Shown: piece after piece, positions 1 to 9,132 of the stretch
Layout: every line of letters begins with the position of its first letter
Numbering within the stretch: the stretch's first letter is position 1
NCBI GenBank assembly: GCA_027493525.1
Contig: JAOSKN010000002.1
Coordinates: 2,079,326 to 2,143,325, forward strand
Direction: 5' to 3'
Origin: Planctomycetota bacterium
GTDB lineage: Bacteria; Planctomycetota; SZUA-567; H5-PLA8
DNA length: 64,000 bases
Notes under the pieces: generated by a model
Databases searched by the model: none
What the model saw: only the letters and a program-made list of their open reading frames with translations
Told to the model about the DNA's origin: nothing
Made by a program: the position numbers and the translations under genes

Positions 1-184
1 ACCTGCTAAGCGTTGTTGAATTCTGGAATTGAAGGCTGGGAGTGGAGGGTTTTCGGCATCAGGTCAGCGATTTGCTACGACTTCTTTAGGGGGGCGTAAA
101 GAGGCGCTTTGTGTAGGCGTTTCCCACATGCGCAGCACAGAGGTAAAGAGTTGTGCACTTCGAGGAAAAATAGGGTCTTCTTCT

Positions 185-214
185 TTGACCTGTGACCCCG
201 GGACGTGTTTTAAG
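185..214 (+). promoter_or_regulatory. Possible sigma70-type promoter upstream of the first gene
   Basis: TTGACC (185-190) and TTTAAG (209-214) are separated by 18 nt and lie about 70 nt before the first gene. They match the sigma70 boxes at 5/6 and 4/6 positions, so this is a weak inference. Nothing else was recognised in bases 1-283, which look less GC-rich than the genes. Confidence 0.22.
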
Positions 215-283
215 ACTATCGGGGCATGGTGCGCGCAGATCCCGCCCTTGGCCTTGGGCATTCGACGTTAGCGAGGAAACCTG

Positions 284-3271
284 ATGACAGCCAGCGCTCG
301 GCGATACTCCTGGTGGGCGCTGGCGGTTGCGTCGCTGGGGTTGGTGGCGTTGGGCGGGGCGTGGTTTGGGCGGGTGGCGGGTCAGGAGCAGGGGCCTCGG
401 GCGAGCGTGCGGCTGGAGCTGGAGCCGGCGCCGGCCTTCGCCGATCCGGGGCCGGAGTACCTCGTGGGGGCCGAGCAGACCCCCGGCGGGACGCACTTCT
501 TCTGGGCCGACTTCAGCGTGGGCGGGGAGTCCAACCGCTTCCGGCTCTACTTCGACCGCGAGGACAACGACAACTTCCACTTCCTCGACCGCGACGGCGA
601 GCAGGTCGCGCTGGGGCTGCGCGAGGGCGGGGTGGAGCAGACGCTGGTCGCGGCTTCGCTGCCGACCGACGCGCCGGGGCCCTTGCGCGTGGCGCGGCAC
701 GGTTCGTCGATCGGGGTCTTCCGCGGGCGCTGCCTGGTGGCCTCGGCCTTCGACGACCGGCACGTGGGCGGGACGGCCGGCGTGCGCAACCGGCACGACG
801 GGGCGCTGCTGACGATCCACGCGGAGGCGCGCGACGAGATCCACTTCGCCGACGACTTCATGCGCGAGGACAACAGCTCGGCGCTCTGGAAGAAGGTCCG
901 CTGCGGGGAGGAGCGCGGGGACTTCTACATCAAGAGCCTGCGCCACCCGCTCTTGAGCGCCAACGCCTTCGCGTACCTGGGCATGGGGCGCGGTTCGATG
1001 TCGGTGGCCGGTCAGTCGTGGTGGAGCAACTACCGCTTCCAGGCCTCGCTGCGCGGCCCGGAGCACGCGCGGCTGGGGCTGGTCTTCGCGTACCAGGACG
1101 AGCGGAACTACGGGCTCTTCCGCTGGACGGCTCGGCCGGTGCAGGCCGACGGGACGCCGACGGGCCCGGGGCAGCGGGAGCTGGTGCGGGTGCGCGACGG
1201 CAAGGAAGAGGTGCTGCAGAGCCAGCCGGGCGGGTATCTGCCGAACCAGTTTTACGCGGCGGACCTGCTGGTGACGCACGCGCGGCTGGCGGTCTCGATC
1301 GACGGGCATCCCTTGATGGAAGTGCACGACCCGTGGCTGGCGTCGGGCTCGGTGGGCTTCTGGTGCGACGTGGAGCTCCCCGGGCGGGTGGCGCTGGACC
1401 CGAAGGCGGCGCCGTTCGCGGTGAACAGCCTGTGGGAGCTGATGAACCAGCACGCGGTCTTCGACGACGTGAAGGTGACGACGGTGAGCAGCTTCGAGGA
1501 CGATTTCCGGCACGCGGGGGCGCTGGGGCGGGGCTGGCTGGTGGGTACGGGCACGTGGAAGGTGGAGACCTCGCGGGAGGGCCAGCCGGGGGTGCTGGCG
1601 GCTCGTCCGGGCCCGTGGGCGACGAAGAGCCTGATCGGGGACCGCAACTGGTCGCGCTACGAGGCGGACGTGACGGTGGATCCGGGCGCGGGCCTGGCGG
1701 GGGTGGTGTTTTTGTACCGGGACGAGTCGAACTATTTCCTGGCGCGGACGGACGGGCGGAGCCTGGAGCTGCTGAAGGCGTCGGAGGGCGCGGAGCAGGC
1801 TCGGACGATCGACCGGGCGAAGCTGCGCGATCCGTCGCGGGCGGTGCAGGACGGATTCGTGCGCCTGAACGCGCAGATCAAGGACGACCATATTCTGGTG
1901 AAGGCGGAGGACGGTACGAGCGTGGAGGCGTTCGAGTCGGGGACGTCGCTGCGCGGGCGCGCGGGTCTGTGGGCGCAGCCGGGCCCGGGCTCGGAAGGGC
2001 GCCCGGCGCGCTTCCGGCGCTTCCGCCTGCGCTTCCTCGAGCAGCCCCAGCAGATGGTCACGACCAACGCGATCTTCGAGGACGAGTCCACGATGCAGAT
2101 GTGGACCAGCGCGCAGGAAGAATGGATGCGCCCGGACAAGCCGCTGGTGGTGGACGGCCGGCCGGTGAACCTGTACTGGCATTCGAGCCAGTTCCCCGGG
2201 GACGTGGAGCTGGAGATCGAGCCGCGCGAGATCCTCGAGGAGGAGCACGAGGCGGCGCTTTCGGCGGGCAAGGACGGCTCGGGCCGCAATAACGGGTACG
2301 TCTTCCGCTACCAGGCAGGCCAGCCGGGCGCGGACAACAAGCGCTTCACGCTGCTATCGCTCTCGCGGGAGGGCGAGAAGGTCGCCGAGCGGGTGCTGAA
2401 GGACGGCGAGATCCGCGAACTCTCCACGCTGGCCCTGCGCCGCGCGGGCAAGTACGTCATCGGCAAAATCAACGGCAAGCCGTTCCTGACTTGGCGCGAC
2501 GAGCAGCCGCTGGGCGGAACGAAGGTCGCCTACTACACGAAGGGCATGCTGGCGAAGATCGAGGCGAGCCGGATCGTGAGCGAGCACTTCCACGACGAGC
2601 TGTTCAGTTCGGCGCCCGACGCCTGGCGCACGGCGGGGTACGCGGTGGCCGAGGTGACCAACCGCTGGCAGTGCGATCCGCGCTGGTCCTTCTTCTCGCT
2701 GAAGAACGACCGGGCCAAGGGCAAGCCGGCGGCGCTGTGGAGCAAGCAGCTCTACGACGGCGACATGACCGTGGAGTTCTTCGTCGGCAACAAGATGGAA
2801 GGTGAGCGCGGGCGGCCATATACTTACGCGCGGGACATCAACCTGACGATCTGCTCGGACGGGCACGACCTGACCCAAGGCTATACGTTCATGTTCGGCG
2901 GGCAGGACAATCAGGCCTCGATGATTTTGCGCAATGGGGTGGAGGTGAAGCGGGAGAACGTGACCATTCCGACGAGCATGAAGGTGCACCGGCACTGGTT
3001 CTACGTGCGGATCGAAAAGCGCGGGAACCGGCTCACGTACCGCGTCGACACGTTCTTCAATCACCTGCCCGAAGGCGCGTTGGTGTACGAGGATCCCAAG
3101 CCGCTGGCCGGCAAGCATCTGGCGCTGTGGACCTACGACCACGCGATCATGCTCAGCCGCGTGCGGATCAGCGGGGACGGCGGAGTGGAGATGGAGGATC
3201 CCCGACCTGGAGCTGGAACCGCTGAAGACGATCTACGAACCGTGAGCCCTGGACCGGTCGGCCGAACATGA
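284..3271 (+). CDS. Large secreted/anchored modular protein of unknown function
   Basis: The predicted protein is 995 residues with an N-terminal hydrophobic segment at about residues 8-27 (signal peptide or anchor), so it is probably exported. About four modules of roughly 190 residues follow. Each opens with an acidic-aromatic start such as DDF, FEDDF, FEDES or HFHDELF, near residues 186, 404, 597 and 767. This pattern resembles LamG/DUF1080-like concanavalin-type sandwiches, but I cannot assign a family or a ligand. The start has a good ribosome site (GAGGAAA) upstream. The last 25 or so codons lose the strong G/C third-position bias after the C4 tract at 3200-3203. One base fewer there gives a natural ending DLELEPLKTIYEP with a stop at 3243-3245. 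As read, the stop overlaps the next ATG. It probably forms an operon with the two PEGA genes downstream. Confidence 0.7.
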   Translation: MTASARRYSWWALAVASLGLVALGGAWFGRVAGQEQGPRASVRLELEPAPAFADPGPEYLVGAEQTPGGTHFFWADFSVGGESNRFRLYFDREDNDNFHFLDRDGEQVALGLREGGVEQTLVAASLPTDAPGPLRVARHGSSIGVFRGRCLVASAFDDRHVGGTAGVRNRHDGALLTIHAEARDEIHFADDFMREDNSSALWKKVRCGEERGDFYIKSLRHPLLSANAFAYLGMGRGSMSVAGQSWWSNYRFQASLRGPEHARLGLVFAYQDERNYGLFRWTARPVQADGTPTGPGQRELVRVRDGKEEVLQSQPGGYLPNQFYAADLLVTHARLAVSIDGHPLMEVHDPWLASGSVGFWCDVELPGRVALDPKAAPFAVNSLWELMNQHAVFDDVKVTTVSSFEDDFRHAGALGRGWLVGTGTWKVETSREGQPGVLAARPGPWATKSLIGDRNWSRYEADVTVDPGAGLAGVVFLYRDESNYFLARTDGRSLELLKASEGAEQARTIDRAKLRDPSRAVQDGFVRLNAQIKDDHILVKAEDGTSVEAFESGTSLRGRAGLWAQPGPGSEGRPARFRRFRLRFLEQPQQMVTTNAIFEDESTMQMWTSAQEEWMRPDKPLVVDGRPVNLYWHSSQFPGDVELEIEPREILEEEHEAALSAGKDGSGRNNGYVFRYQAGQPGADNKRFTLLSLSREGEKVAERVLKDGEIRELSTLALRRAGKYVIGKINGKPFLTWRDEQPLGGTKVAYYTKGMLAKIEASRIVSEHFHDELFSSAPDAWRTAGYAVAEVTNRWQCDPRWSFFSLKNDRAKGKPAALWSKQLYDGDMTVEFFVGNKMEGERGRPYTYARDINLTICSDGHDLTQGYTFMFGGQDNQASMILRNGVEVKRENVTIPTSMKVHRHWFYVRIEKRGNRLTYRVDTFFNHLPEGALVYEDPKPLAGKHLALWTYDHAIMLSRVRISGDGGVEMEDPRPGAGTAEDDLRTVSPGPVGRT

Positions 3272-4887
3272 GCGACGCGCCTTTCTTCACCGCATCCGCC
3301 AAGCCGCCCGGGCGCCCGCGCCGCGGGCCGTTGCTGGTCTTCCTGGCCCTGGTCTGCGCCGGCGCGCTGCTGGGGCTGGCGCTGCGCGGAGAGCGCGCGC
3401 CGGAATCGGAGGAAGGATCCGGGGCCGCGGGCGACGCGCCGTCCGCGCCGTCTTCCGATCCCGCCGGACAGCCCGCCGACCTTGCCACCGAGGCGCCCGA
3501 AGAAGACCCCGGCGCGATTCGGATCGAAAGCGAGCCGCCCGGGGCGAGCCTGTACGTCAACGGCCGGCTGGTCGGCGCGACGCCGCTGACGCTCTCGAAG
3601 CTGCCCCACGGACGCTACGGCCTGCGCCTGGAGAAGGACGGCCGCGCCCCGCTGGCGACGCAGCTCCTCTCCGACGGGCGCACGCGCGTGGAGCGGCTGG
3701 AACTGCCGGCGCTCAAGACCGGCACGCTGGCGGTGGACATCCGGCCGCGCGGCGCGGAGGTGCTGCTGAACGGGGAACTGGTCGGGCATTCGCCGTTGAA
3801 GCTCGCGACCGTCCCCGTGGGGCAGTACGAGCTGGTGATCCGCAAGACCAACTTCGAGACCTTCGCCACGCGCGTGGAGCTCCTGGCCGGGGAGCAGCAG
3901 GCGTACGAGGGCTTCGAGCTGAAGGACAAGATCCTGGCGATGATGGAGAACCAGATCCGGATCGAGCCGCAGCGCGTGGCCCATTACATCGACTTGGGGC
4001 ACTATCACTTCGTGAACAACCGGATGGACGCGTCGGTGGACGCGTTCGTCAAGGCGCAGGAGGTGGCCGAGCAGCCGCTGGAGTTCCTGCCCGAGATCGA
4101 GGCCGAGGAACGCGCGCTGGAGATGCGGCTGCGCAACGAGGACCGCGCGCGGCTCCCGAAGGAGATCCAGAAGCACAAGCACTGGCAGGGCGCGAACACG
4201 GCGGAGTTCGCGGAAAAGCTGGCGCAGGCCGAGGAGATCTACAGCCGGCTCAACATCGGCTCGTGGACCTGGGTGGAGATGGCCGCGAACAACCTGGTCC
4301 AGAACCGCAATTACCCGGCGGCCGAGCAGCTCTACGTGGCGCATCTGGAAAAGGACCCCAACGGCGCGCACGCGCTCGACTGCTGCGCGGCGCTGCTGGA
4401 GGTGCGCCTGCAGCAGAACAAGCTTTCGACGGCCGGCGACGCCTTCGACCGGCTCTTCCCGCTCGCGCGCAACCGCCCCGAGATCCTGGTGGACGTGGGG
4501 CGGATGATCGTGAGCTTCCAGAACCGGGTGCGCTTCAGCGACCGCGAGGAGCTGCTGGAGATGGCCGGCAAGGCGTTCCGTCGCGCGTACGAGGCGGGGC
4601 GGCAGGGGCCATTGCAGGCCGAAGCCGCGTTCATGCTGGCCAACGTGCTGGTCGCGCAGAAGCATCCGGTGGAGGCGCTGGCGTACTACAAGCTTGCGGT
4701 GGAGCAGGCGCCGGACGCGAAGGAGAAGGAAGAGCGCCAGTACCGGCTGGCGGAGGCGCTCCGGCAGGCGCAGCGCTTCGAAGAGGCCAAGGCGCACTTC
4801 GAGGAGCTGACCAAGAGCGAGAGCGTGACGATTCGCGAGAAAGCGCGCGCGGGCCTGATCCTCGTCCGCATGGCGCGCCAGGAGTAG
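3268..4887 (+). CDS. PEGA-domain membrane protein with TPR-like helical C-terminus
   Basis: The 539-residue protein has a short cytoplasmic N-terminus, one membrane segment at about residues 14-34, an acidic/proline-rich linker, two PEGA-like repeats (about 85-150 and 154-205) and a long helical region with TPR-like features to the end. PEGA signatures visible are PPGASLYVNGRLVGATPL and RGAEVLLNGELVGHSPL. PEGA domains are usually extracytoplasmic and found in surface or envelope proteins, so this is probably a periplasmic scaffold or binding protein. The specific role is unknown. It is paralogous over nearly its whole length to the next gene, sharing RKTNFET followed by an EGFEL motif. Its ATG overlaps the stop of the upstream gene as read. 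Confidence 0.8.
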   Translation: MSDAPFFTASAKPPGRPRRGPLLVFLALVCAGALLGLALRGERAPESEEGSGAAGDAPSAPSSDPAGQPADLATEAPEEDPGAIRIESEPPGASLYVNGRLVGATPLTLSKLPHGRYGLRLEKDGRAPLATQLLSDGRTRVERLELPALKTGTLAVDIRPRGAEVLLNGELVGHSPLKLATVPVGQYELVIRKTNFETFATRVELLAGEQQAYEGFELKDKILAMMENQIRIEPQRVAHYIDLGHYHFVNNRMDASVDAFVKAQEVAEQPLEFLPEIEAEERALEMRLRNEDRARLPKEIQKHKHWQGANTAEFAEKLAQAEEIYSRLNIGSWTWVEMAANNLVQNRNYPAAEQLYVAHLEKDPNGAHALDCCAALLEVRLQQNKLSTAGDAFDRLFPLARNRPEILVDVGRMIVSFQNRVRFSDREELLEMAGKAFRRAYEAGRQGPLQAEAAFMLANVLVAQKHPVEALAYYKLAVEQAPDAKEKEERQYRLAEALRQAQRFEEAKAHFEELTKSESVTIREKARAGLILVRMARQE

Positions 4888-4933
4888 GCGCTCGGCGAGA
4901 ACCGACTCGAAGACCGCACCCAGGAGCCGCCCG

Positions 4934-6775
4934 ATGGCCTCGACCGAACCTTCCGGCGCACCTTCGCCCGCGGCCGCCTCCGAGACGCACCGCTGTTCGC
5001 GCTGCGGGCGCGGGGTGGAAGGCGTAGCGCGGGCGCTCGATCCGAAACTCGATCCGCTGGAGGCCGATGGCGAGCACGTGCGGGCGCGCGGCTGCGCGCG
5101 CTGCGAGACGCTGTATTGCCGGCCGTGCCTGAAGCACTCGGTGGCCTGGAACCTCCAGCGCGGGCACCGGGACAGCGCCTGTCCCAAGTGCGGGCAGCGC
5201 TTCGGGGACGGCCTCGCGGTATTGGACCCGGCGCGGGCGGCGGCGCTGCCGGCGCCGGCGCCGCAGGGGCTGGTGGTGCACGCCGCGCGCCGGCCGGCCT
5301 CGCGCGTGCTCTTCCCGCTGGCCATGGCGCTGGTGGCGCTGGCGGTCGCGGCGCTGGCGCTGGGGCCGTGGCAGTTCTTCGGGGGCGGCTCGAACCGGCT
5401 CACGGTGGACAGCGATCCGCCCGGCGCGAGCCTCTTCGTCAATGGGCGGCTGATCGGGGCGACGCCGATCGCGCTCTCGGACCTCAAGCCCGGCAGCTAC
5501 GTGCTGCGGCTGGAGCGCGTCGGCTTCAAGGAAGACGTGCGGCACGTCGAGATCGGCGATCAGGACGCCGTGGTCAGCGCGTCGCTGGCCAAGCTCCCCA
5601 CCGGCGGCCTGAACGTGGCCATCGAGCCCGAAGGCTCGGAGGTGCTCCTCGACGGCGACATGATCGGCAATACCCCGCTGGTGCTGACCTCGGTGCCCGC
5701 CGGCCCGCACGAACTGGTCGTGCGCAAGACCAACTTCGAGACCTACACCCAGCGCATCACGATCAAGCCCAACGAAGTGGCCGAGTTCGAGGGCTTCGAG
5801 CTGCGCGACCTGATTCTCGCGATGCTCAAGCGCCAGTGCCTGGCCGAGCCGCAGCGCATCTCGCACCGCATGGACCTGGGGCACTACCTTTTCGTCAACG
5901 ACCACCTGGACGACGCGGCCGACGCGTACGGGGAGGCGCTGGAACTTTCCGCCACGCCGCCCACCTTCCCCGAGGAGATGCCTCCCGAGGAGCGCGCGCT
6001 GCAGCAGCGCCTGCACAGCGAGGATTGCAGCCGCCTGACCAGCGAGCTGGGCAAGAAGAAGCAGTGGCCGGGCAAGGACACCACCGCCTTCAAGGAGAAG
6101 CTCGACAAGATCCAGGCCGAACTGGCCGAGAAGCACGTCGAGAGCTGGGCCTACGTGAAGCTCGCGGCCAAGAACATGATCCGCGGCGGGCAGTATGCCG
6201 AGGCCGAGCGGCTCTATCTGCGGCACCTGGAGGCGCAGCCCAATGGCGAGCAGCGCGGCGAGGTGTGGGTCGAACTGCTGACGCTCCGGCAGCGCGCGCG
6301 GAACTTCAACGGGATGCTGGAATGCAGCGAGCAGCTCATGGCCGACGCGAAGCCGAACTCGGAATTTCTCCGCCAAGCCGCCGGCGTGCTCCACCAGACC
6401 CGCTCGGGCTTCCCGGCGGAGGGCGCGGCCAAGGCGCAGACGCAGGCCGTGCGGATGCTGCGCAAGGCCGTCTCCGTGGCGCAGGCGGGCGAGCCGCAGG
6501 CGCTGGCGGCCTTCGACCTGGCGAACGTCCTGTACGGGGACAAGGAGTACCCCGAGGCGCTGACGCTGTACCAGAAGGCCGTCGAGCAGACGGCCGAGGC
6601 GTCGGTGAAGGAGACGCGCCAGCTCAAGGAGGCCGCCTGCCTGGCGCGCCTGAAACGCTTCAAGGAGGCGCGCGAGAGCTACGAGCGGCTGACCAAGAGT
6701 TCGCAGGAGAGCGTGCGCAAGGCGGCCGAAAAAGGGCTCCAGACGCTCGAAGTATACGAACGCAAAGACAAGTAG
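4934..6775 (+). CDS. Zinc-ribbon plus PEGA-domain membrane protein with TPR-like C-terminus
   Basis: The 613-residue protein is a paralogue of the preceding one with an extra cytoplasmic domain. Residues 20-90 hold four Cys pairs (CSRC, CARC, CRPC, CPKC), a likely zinc-binding ribbon or treble-clef pair. A membrane segment follows at about 122-146. Two PEGA-like repeats come next (PPGASLFVNGRLIGATPI, and GSEVLLDGDMIGNTPL), then helical repeats to the end. Inferred topology is zinc domain inside, PEGA and helices outside. Tandem duplication with the upstream gene is clear from shared order and motifs. The lysine-rich end (ERKDK) and clean stop suggest a complete gene. Function is unknown; a signalling or envelope-scaffold role is inference from PEGA family context. 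Confidence 0.8.
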   Translation: MASTEPSGAPSPAAASETHRCSRCGRGVEGVARALDPKLDPLEADGEHVRARGCARCETLYCRPCLKHSVAWNLQRGHRDSACPKCGQRFGDGLAVLDPARAAALPAPAPQGLVVHAARRPASRVLFPLAMALVALAVAALALGPWQFFGGGSNRLTVDSDPPGASLFVNGRLIGATPIALSDLKPGSYVLRLERVGFKEDVRHVEIGDQDAVVSASLAKLPTGGLNVAIEPEGSEVLLDGDMIGNTPLVLTSVPAGPHELVVRKTNFETYTQRITIKPNEVAEFEGFELRDLILAMLKRQCLAEPQRISHRMDLGHYLFVNDHLDDAADAYGEALELSATPPTFPEEMPPEERALQQRLHSEDCSRLTSELGKKKQWPGKDTTAFKEKLDKIQAELAEKHVESWAYVKLAAKNMIRGGQYAEAERLYLRHLEAQPNGEQRGEVWVELLTLRQRARNFNGMLECSEQLMADAKPNSEFLRQAAGVLHQTRSGFPAEGAAKAQTQAVRMLRKAVSVAQAGEPQALAAFDLANVLYGDKEYPEALTLYQKAVEQTAEASVKETRQLKEAACLARLKRFKEARESYERLTKSSQESVRKAAEKGLQTLEVYERKDK

Positions 6776-6926
6776 AACTTCAGTCGAGACATGGGTTTGT
6801 CGGATCGGAGCCGGGCGCGGGCCAAGGCTGCGCCGGGTGCGTTCGGCGCATGCAAGCGCCGCGCGGTTGGTGTAGCATGGCGTCGGCCATTCGTTTCCGC
6901 GCCCGCGAGCCTCGAGGAGCCGCTCC

Positions 6927-7316
6927 ATGTCTACGCAGGTCCCCGCCGGATTGAAGTACTCCAAGGAACACGAGTGGGTGAAGCTCGAAGGCCAGACGGC
7001 CGCGATCGGGATCACCGACCACGCGCAGCACGAGCTGGGCGATATCGTCTTCGTCGAGCTGCCCAAGGTCGGCGGATCGGTCACGTTCATGAAGCCCTTC
7101 GGGACGGTGGAGTCGGTCAAGGCGGCGAGCGACCTGTTCTCCCCCGTCACCGGCAAGGTCGTGGCGATCAACCCGCAATTGGACGGCGCGCCCGAGACGG
7201 TCAACAAGGACCCGTACGGGGCCGGCTGGATGATCAAGGTGGAACTGGCCGACGCGAAGGAACTCGAGAAGCTCCTCGACGACAAGGGCTACCTGAACCA
7301 CCTCGGGCAGGCCTGA
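6927..7316 (+). CDS. gcvH: Glycine cleavage system H protein
   Basis: The 129-residue protein is typical in length and motifs of GcvH, the lipoyl carrier of the glycine cleavage system. It shuttles the aminomethyl group between P, T and L proteins. The lipoylation site is Lys65 in the segment ESVKAASDLFSP. The N-terminus KYSKEHEWVK and the C-terminal GWMIKVEL are also characteristic. The ATG follows GAGGAG with an 8-nt spacer. It is the first gene of a gcvH-gcvPA-ybjQ-gcvPB-lplA run on the plus strand. I looked in 6776-6926 for a glycine riboswitch and saw no recognisable one. Confidence 0.97.
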   Translation: MSTQVPAGLKYSKEHEWVKLEGQTAAIGITDHAQHELGDIVFVELPKVGGSVTFMKPFGTVESVKAASDLFSPVTGKVVAINPQLDGAPETVNKDPYGAGWMIKVELADAKELEKLLDDKGYLNHLGQA

Positions 7317-7356
7317 GCCGCGCCCGCCGTTCGGGCCTTCCGGAGTCTCCACGCCG

Positions 7357-8724
7357 ATGACGTACATCCCGCACACCGAAGCCGAACGCTCGGAGATGCT
7401 CAAGGCCGTGGGGGTCGCGCGGCTTGAGGACCTGTTCGCGCACCTTCCGGAGGCCGTCCGCAGTCCGGCGCTGGACGCGCCGCCCGGGCTGGGCGAGATG
7501 GAGCTGAGCGCCGAGCTGGAGCGGCTGGCCTCGAAGAACCGCGCCTCGAACGAGCTGGCCTGTTTCCTTGGCGCGGGCGCCTACGATCATTTCATCCCGC
7601 CGGCGGTGATGGAACTGATCTCGCGCGGCGAGCTGTACACCGCGTACACGCCGTACCAGCCGGAGATCAGCCAGGGCGTCTTGCAGCTCATTTACGAATA
7701 CCAGACCATGATCGCGACGCTGGCCGGCTGCGACGTGGCCAACGCGAGCCTCTACGACGGCGCGACCGCGCTGGTCGAAGGGGTGCAGATGGCGCTGCGC
7801 CAGACGGGGCGCATGGGCCTGGTGCTGGCCGACGGCGCGATCCACCCGCATTACCTCGCCACGCTGCGGACCAACCTGACGGCGATGGGCGTGAAGCTGG
7901 AGGTCGTGCCGCCGGACGGCGGCGGCTTCGAGAGCGCGCTGGGCGCGCTGGGCGAGAAGGCCGCGGCCGCGGGCGATGCGCTGGCCTGCGTCGCGGTGGG
8001 CTACCCGAACTTCTACGGAGCCGTCGCGGACCTCTCGAAATTCGCCGAGCTCGTGCATGGCGCCGGAGCGCTGCTGGTGGCTTCGAGCAATCCCTTCGCC
8101 TTCGGCGTGCTGAAGCCGCCGGGAAAGCTGGGCGCGGACATCGTGTGCGGCGAGGCGCAGGCGCTGGGCGTGCCGCTGCAATACGGCGGGCCGTACCTGG
8201 GCTACGTGGCGAGCACCGCGGCGCTGGTACGGCGCATGCCGGGTCGGCTGGTGGGTCAGACCGTGGACGTGCAGGGCCGTCGCGCCTTCACGCTGACGCT
8301 CCAGGCTCGCGAGCAGCACATCCGGCGCGAGAAGGCCACGAGCAACATCTGCACCAACGAGGCGCTCTGCGCGATGATGGCGCACTTCTACATGAGCTGC
8401 CTGGGCCAGCGCGGGCTCGAACGCGCGGGGGAACTGTGCCTGAGCAAGGCCGACCTGCTGCGCCGGCGGCTGCGCGGGCTGGCGGGTACGTCGGGCGCTG
8501 CGATCAAGGACGTGCCGGAGTACGCGGCCTTCCACGAGTTCGTGGTGGAGACGCGCAGGCCCGCGCGCGAAGTGCTCGCGGGGCTGCTGAAGAAGAAGAT
8601 CCTCGGCGGGCTCGACCTGGGCCGCTACGACCCGAAGCGCGCGCACGAGATGCTGGTTTGCGTCACCGAGAAACGCACGGCGGCGGAGATCGAGGCGTAC
8701 GTGGAGGCGCTGGCAGTACTTTAG
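7357..8724 (+). CDS. gcvPA: Glycine dehydrogenase (decarboxylating) subunit 1
   Basis: The 455-residue protein is the N-terminal half of the split, PLP-dependent P protein, which decarboxylates glycine and loads the aminomethyl group on GcvH. Diagnostic stretches are FLGAGAYDHFIP near residue 68, TPYQPEISQGVLQ, and YDGATALVEG. The split (two-subunit) form is common outside Proteobacteria. It lies 40 nt after gcvH. Its partner subunit gcvPB is downstream, separated by a small unrelated gene. The stop is followed by a strong purine-rich ribosome site for that small gene. Confidence 0.96.
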   Translation: MTYIPHTEAERSEMLKAVGVARLEDLFAHLPEAVRSPALDAPPGLGEMELSAELERLASKNRASNELACFLGAGAYDHFIPPAVMELISRGELYTAYTPYQPEISQGVLQLIYEYQTMIATLAGCDVANASLYDGATALVEGVQMALRQTGRMGLVLADGAIHPHYLATLRTNLTAMGVKLEVVPPDGGGFESALGALGEKAAAAGDALACVAVGYPNFYGAVADLSKFAELVHGAGALLVASSNPFAFGVLKPPGKLGADIVCGEAQALGVPLQYGGPYLGYVASTAALVRRMPGRLVGQTVDVQGRRAFTLTLQAREQHIRREKATSNICTNEALCAMMAHFYMSCLGQRGLERAGELCLSKADLLRRRLRGLAGTSGAAIKDVPEYAAFHEFVVETRRPAREVLAGLLKKKILGGLDLGRYDPKRAHEMLVCVTEKRTAAEIEAYVEALAVL

Positions 8725-8736
8725 GGGGAGTGTGAG

Positions 8737-9114
8737 ATGGCGAAGAGCAGACGCGCGAAAGGCGGGAAGGCGGCGCCGGTGCTGGGTCTGGTCGTCAGCA
8801 CGACCGATCACCTCGAGGGCCGGCGCATCTTGCGCTACCTGGGCGTGGTGAGCGGCGAGGCGATACTGGGCGCAAACCTGATGCAAGACCATTTCATCGG
8901 GATTCGCGACGTCCACGAAGGCGATTCGAAGAAGTTCGCGGCGGAGTTGAATCTCGCTAAGACGATCGCCCTTGACGAGATGAAGGAGCGCGCGGCCAGC
9001 CTGGGCGCGAACGCCATCGTCGGCGTGGACATCGACTACCAGGGCATCCACAGCGAGAGCCCCGGGGCCATGCTGCTGATCGCGGTCAACGGCACGGCCG
9101 TGGTTACGGAGTAG
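8737..9114 (+). CDS. YbjQ/UPF0145 family putative heavy-metal-binding domain protein
   Basis: The 125-residue protein has the YbjQ family pattern (PF01906): a beta-strand start with a TT(D/N) motif, YLGVVSGEAILGANL, FIGIRDVHEGDS, a conserved helix, then LGANAIVGVDIDY and a final hydrophobic strand with GTAVV. Members form pentameric rings. The metal-binding annotation is a family prediction, not established. GGGGGAG precedes the ATG. The unusual point is location: it sits between the two halves of the P protein, only 12 nt after gcvPA and 18 nt before gcvPB, so it is almost certainly co-transcribed with them. Confidence 0.9.
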   Translation: MAKSRRAKGGKAAPVLGLVVSTTDHLEGRRILRYLGVVSGEAILGANLMQDHFIGIRDVHEGDSKKFAAELNLAKTIALDEMKERAASLGANAIVGVDIDYQGIHSESPGAMLLIAVNGTAVVTE

Positions 9115-9132
9115 GGCAACGGCGAGGTTCGC

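Noticed and set aside
29..271. Small open frames in the first 283 bases
   Set aside because: No codon bias, no homology, and both strands are open by chance.
86..2248. Long minus-strand open frame antisense to the first gene
   Set aside because: Arg/Pro/His-rich composition, no domain, and mirror of a G/C third-position-biased gene; a typical high-GC shadow.
6776..6926. Glycine riboswitch before gcvH
   Set aside because: I looked for the conserved aptamer segments and did not find them.
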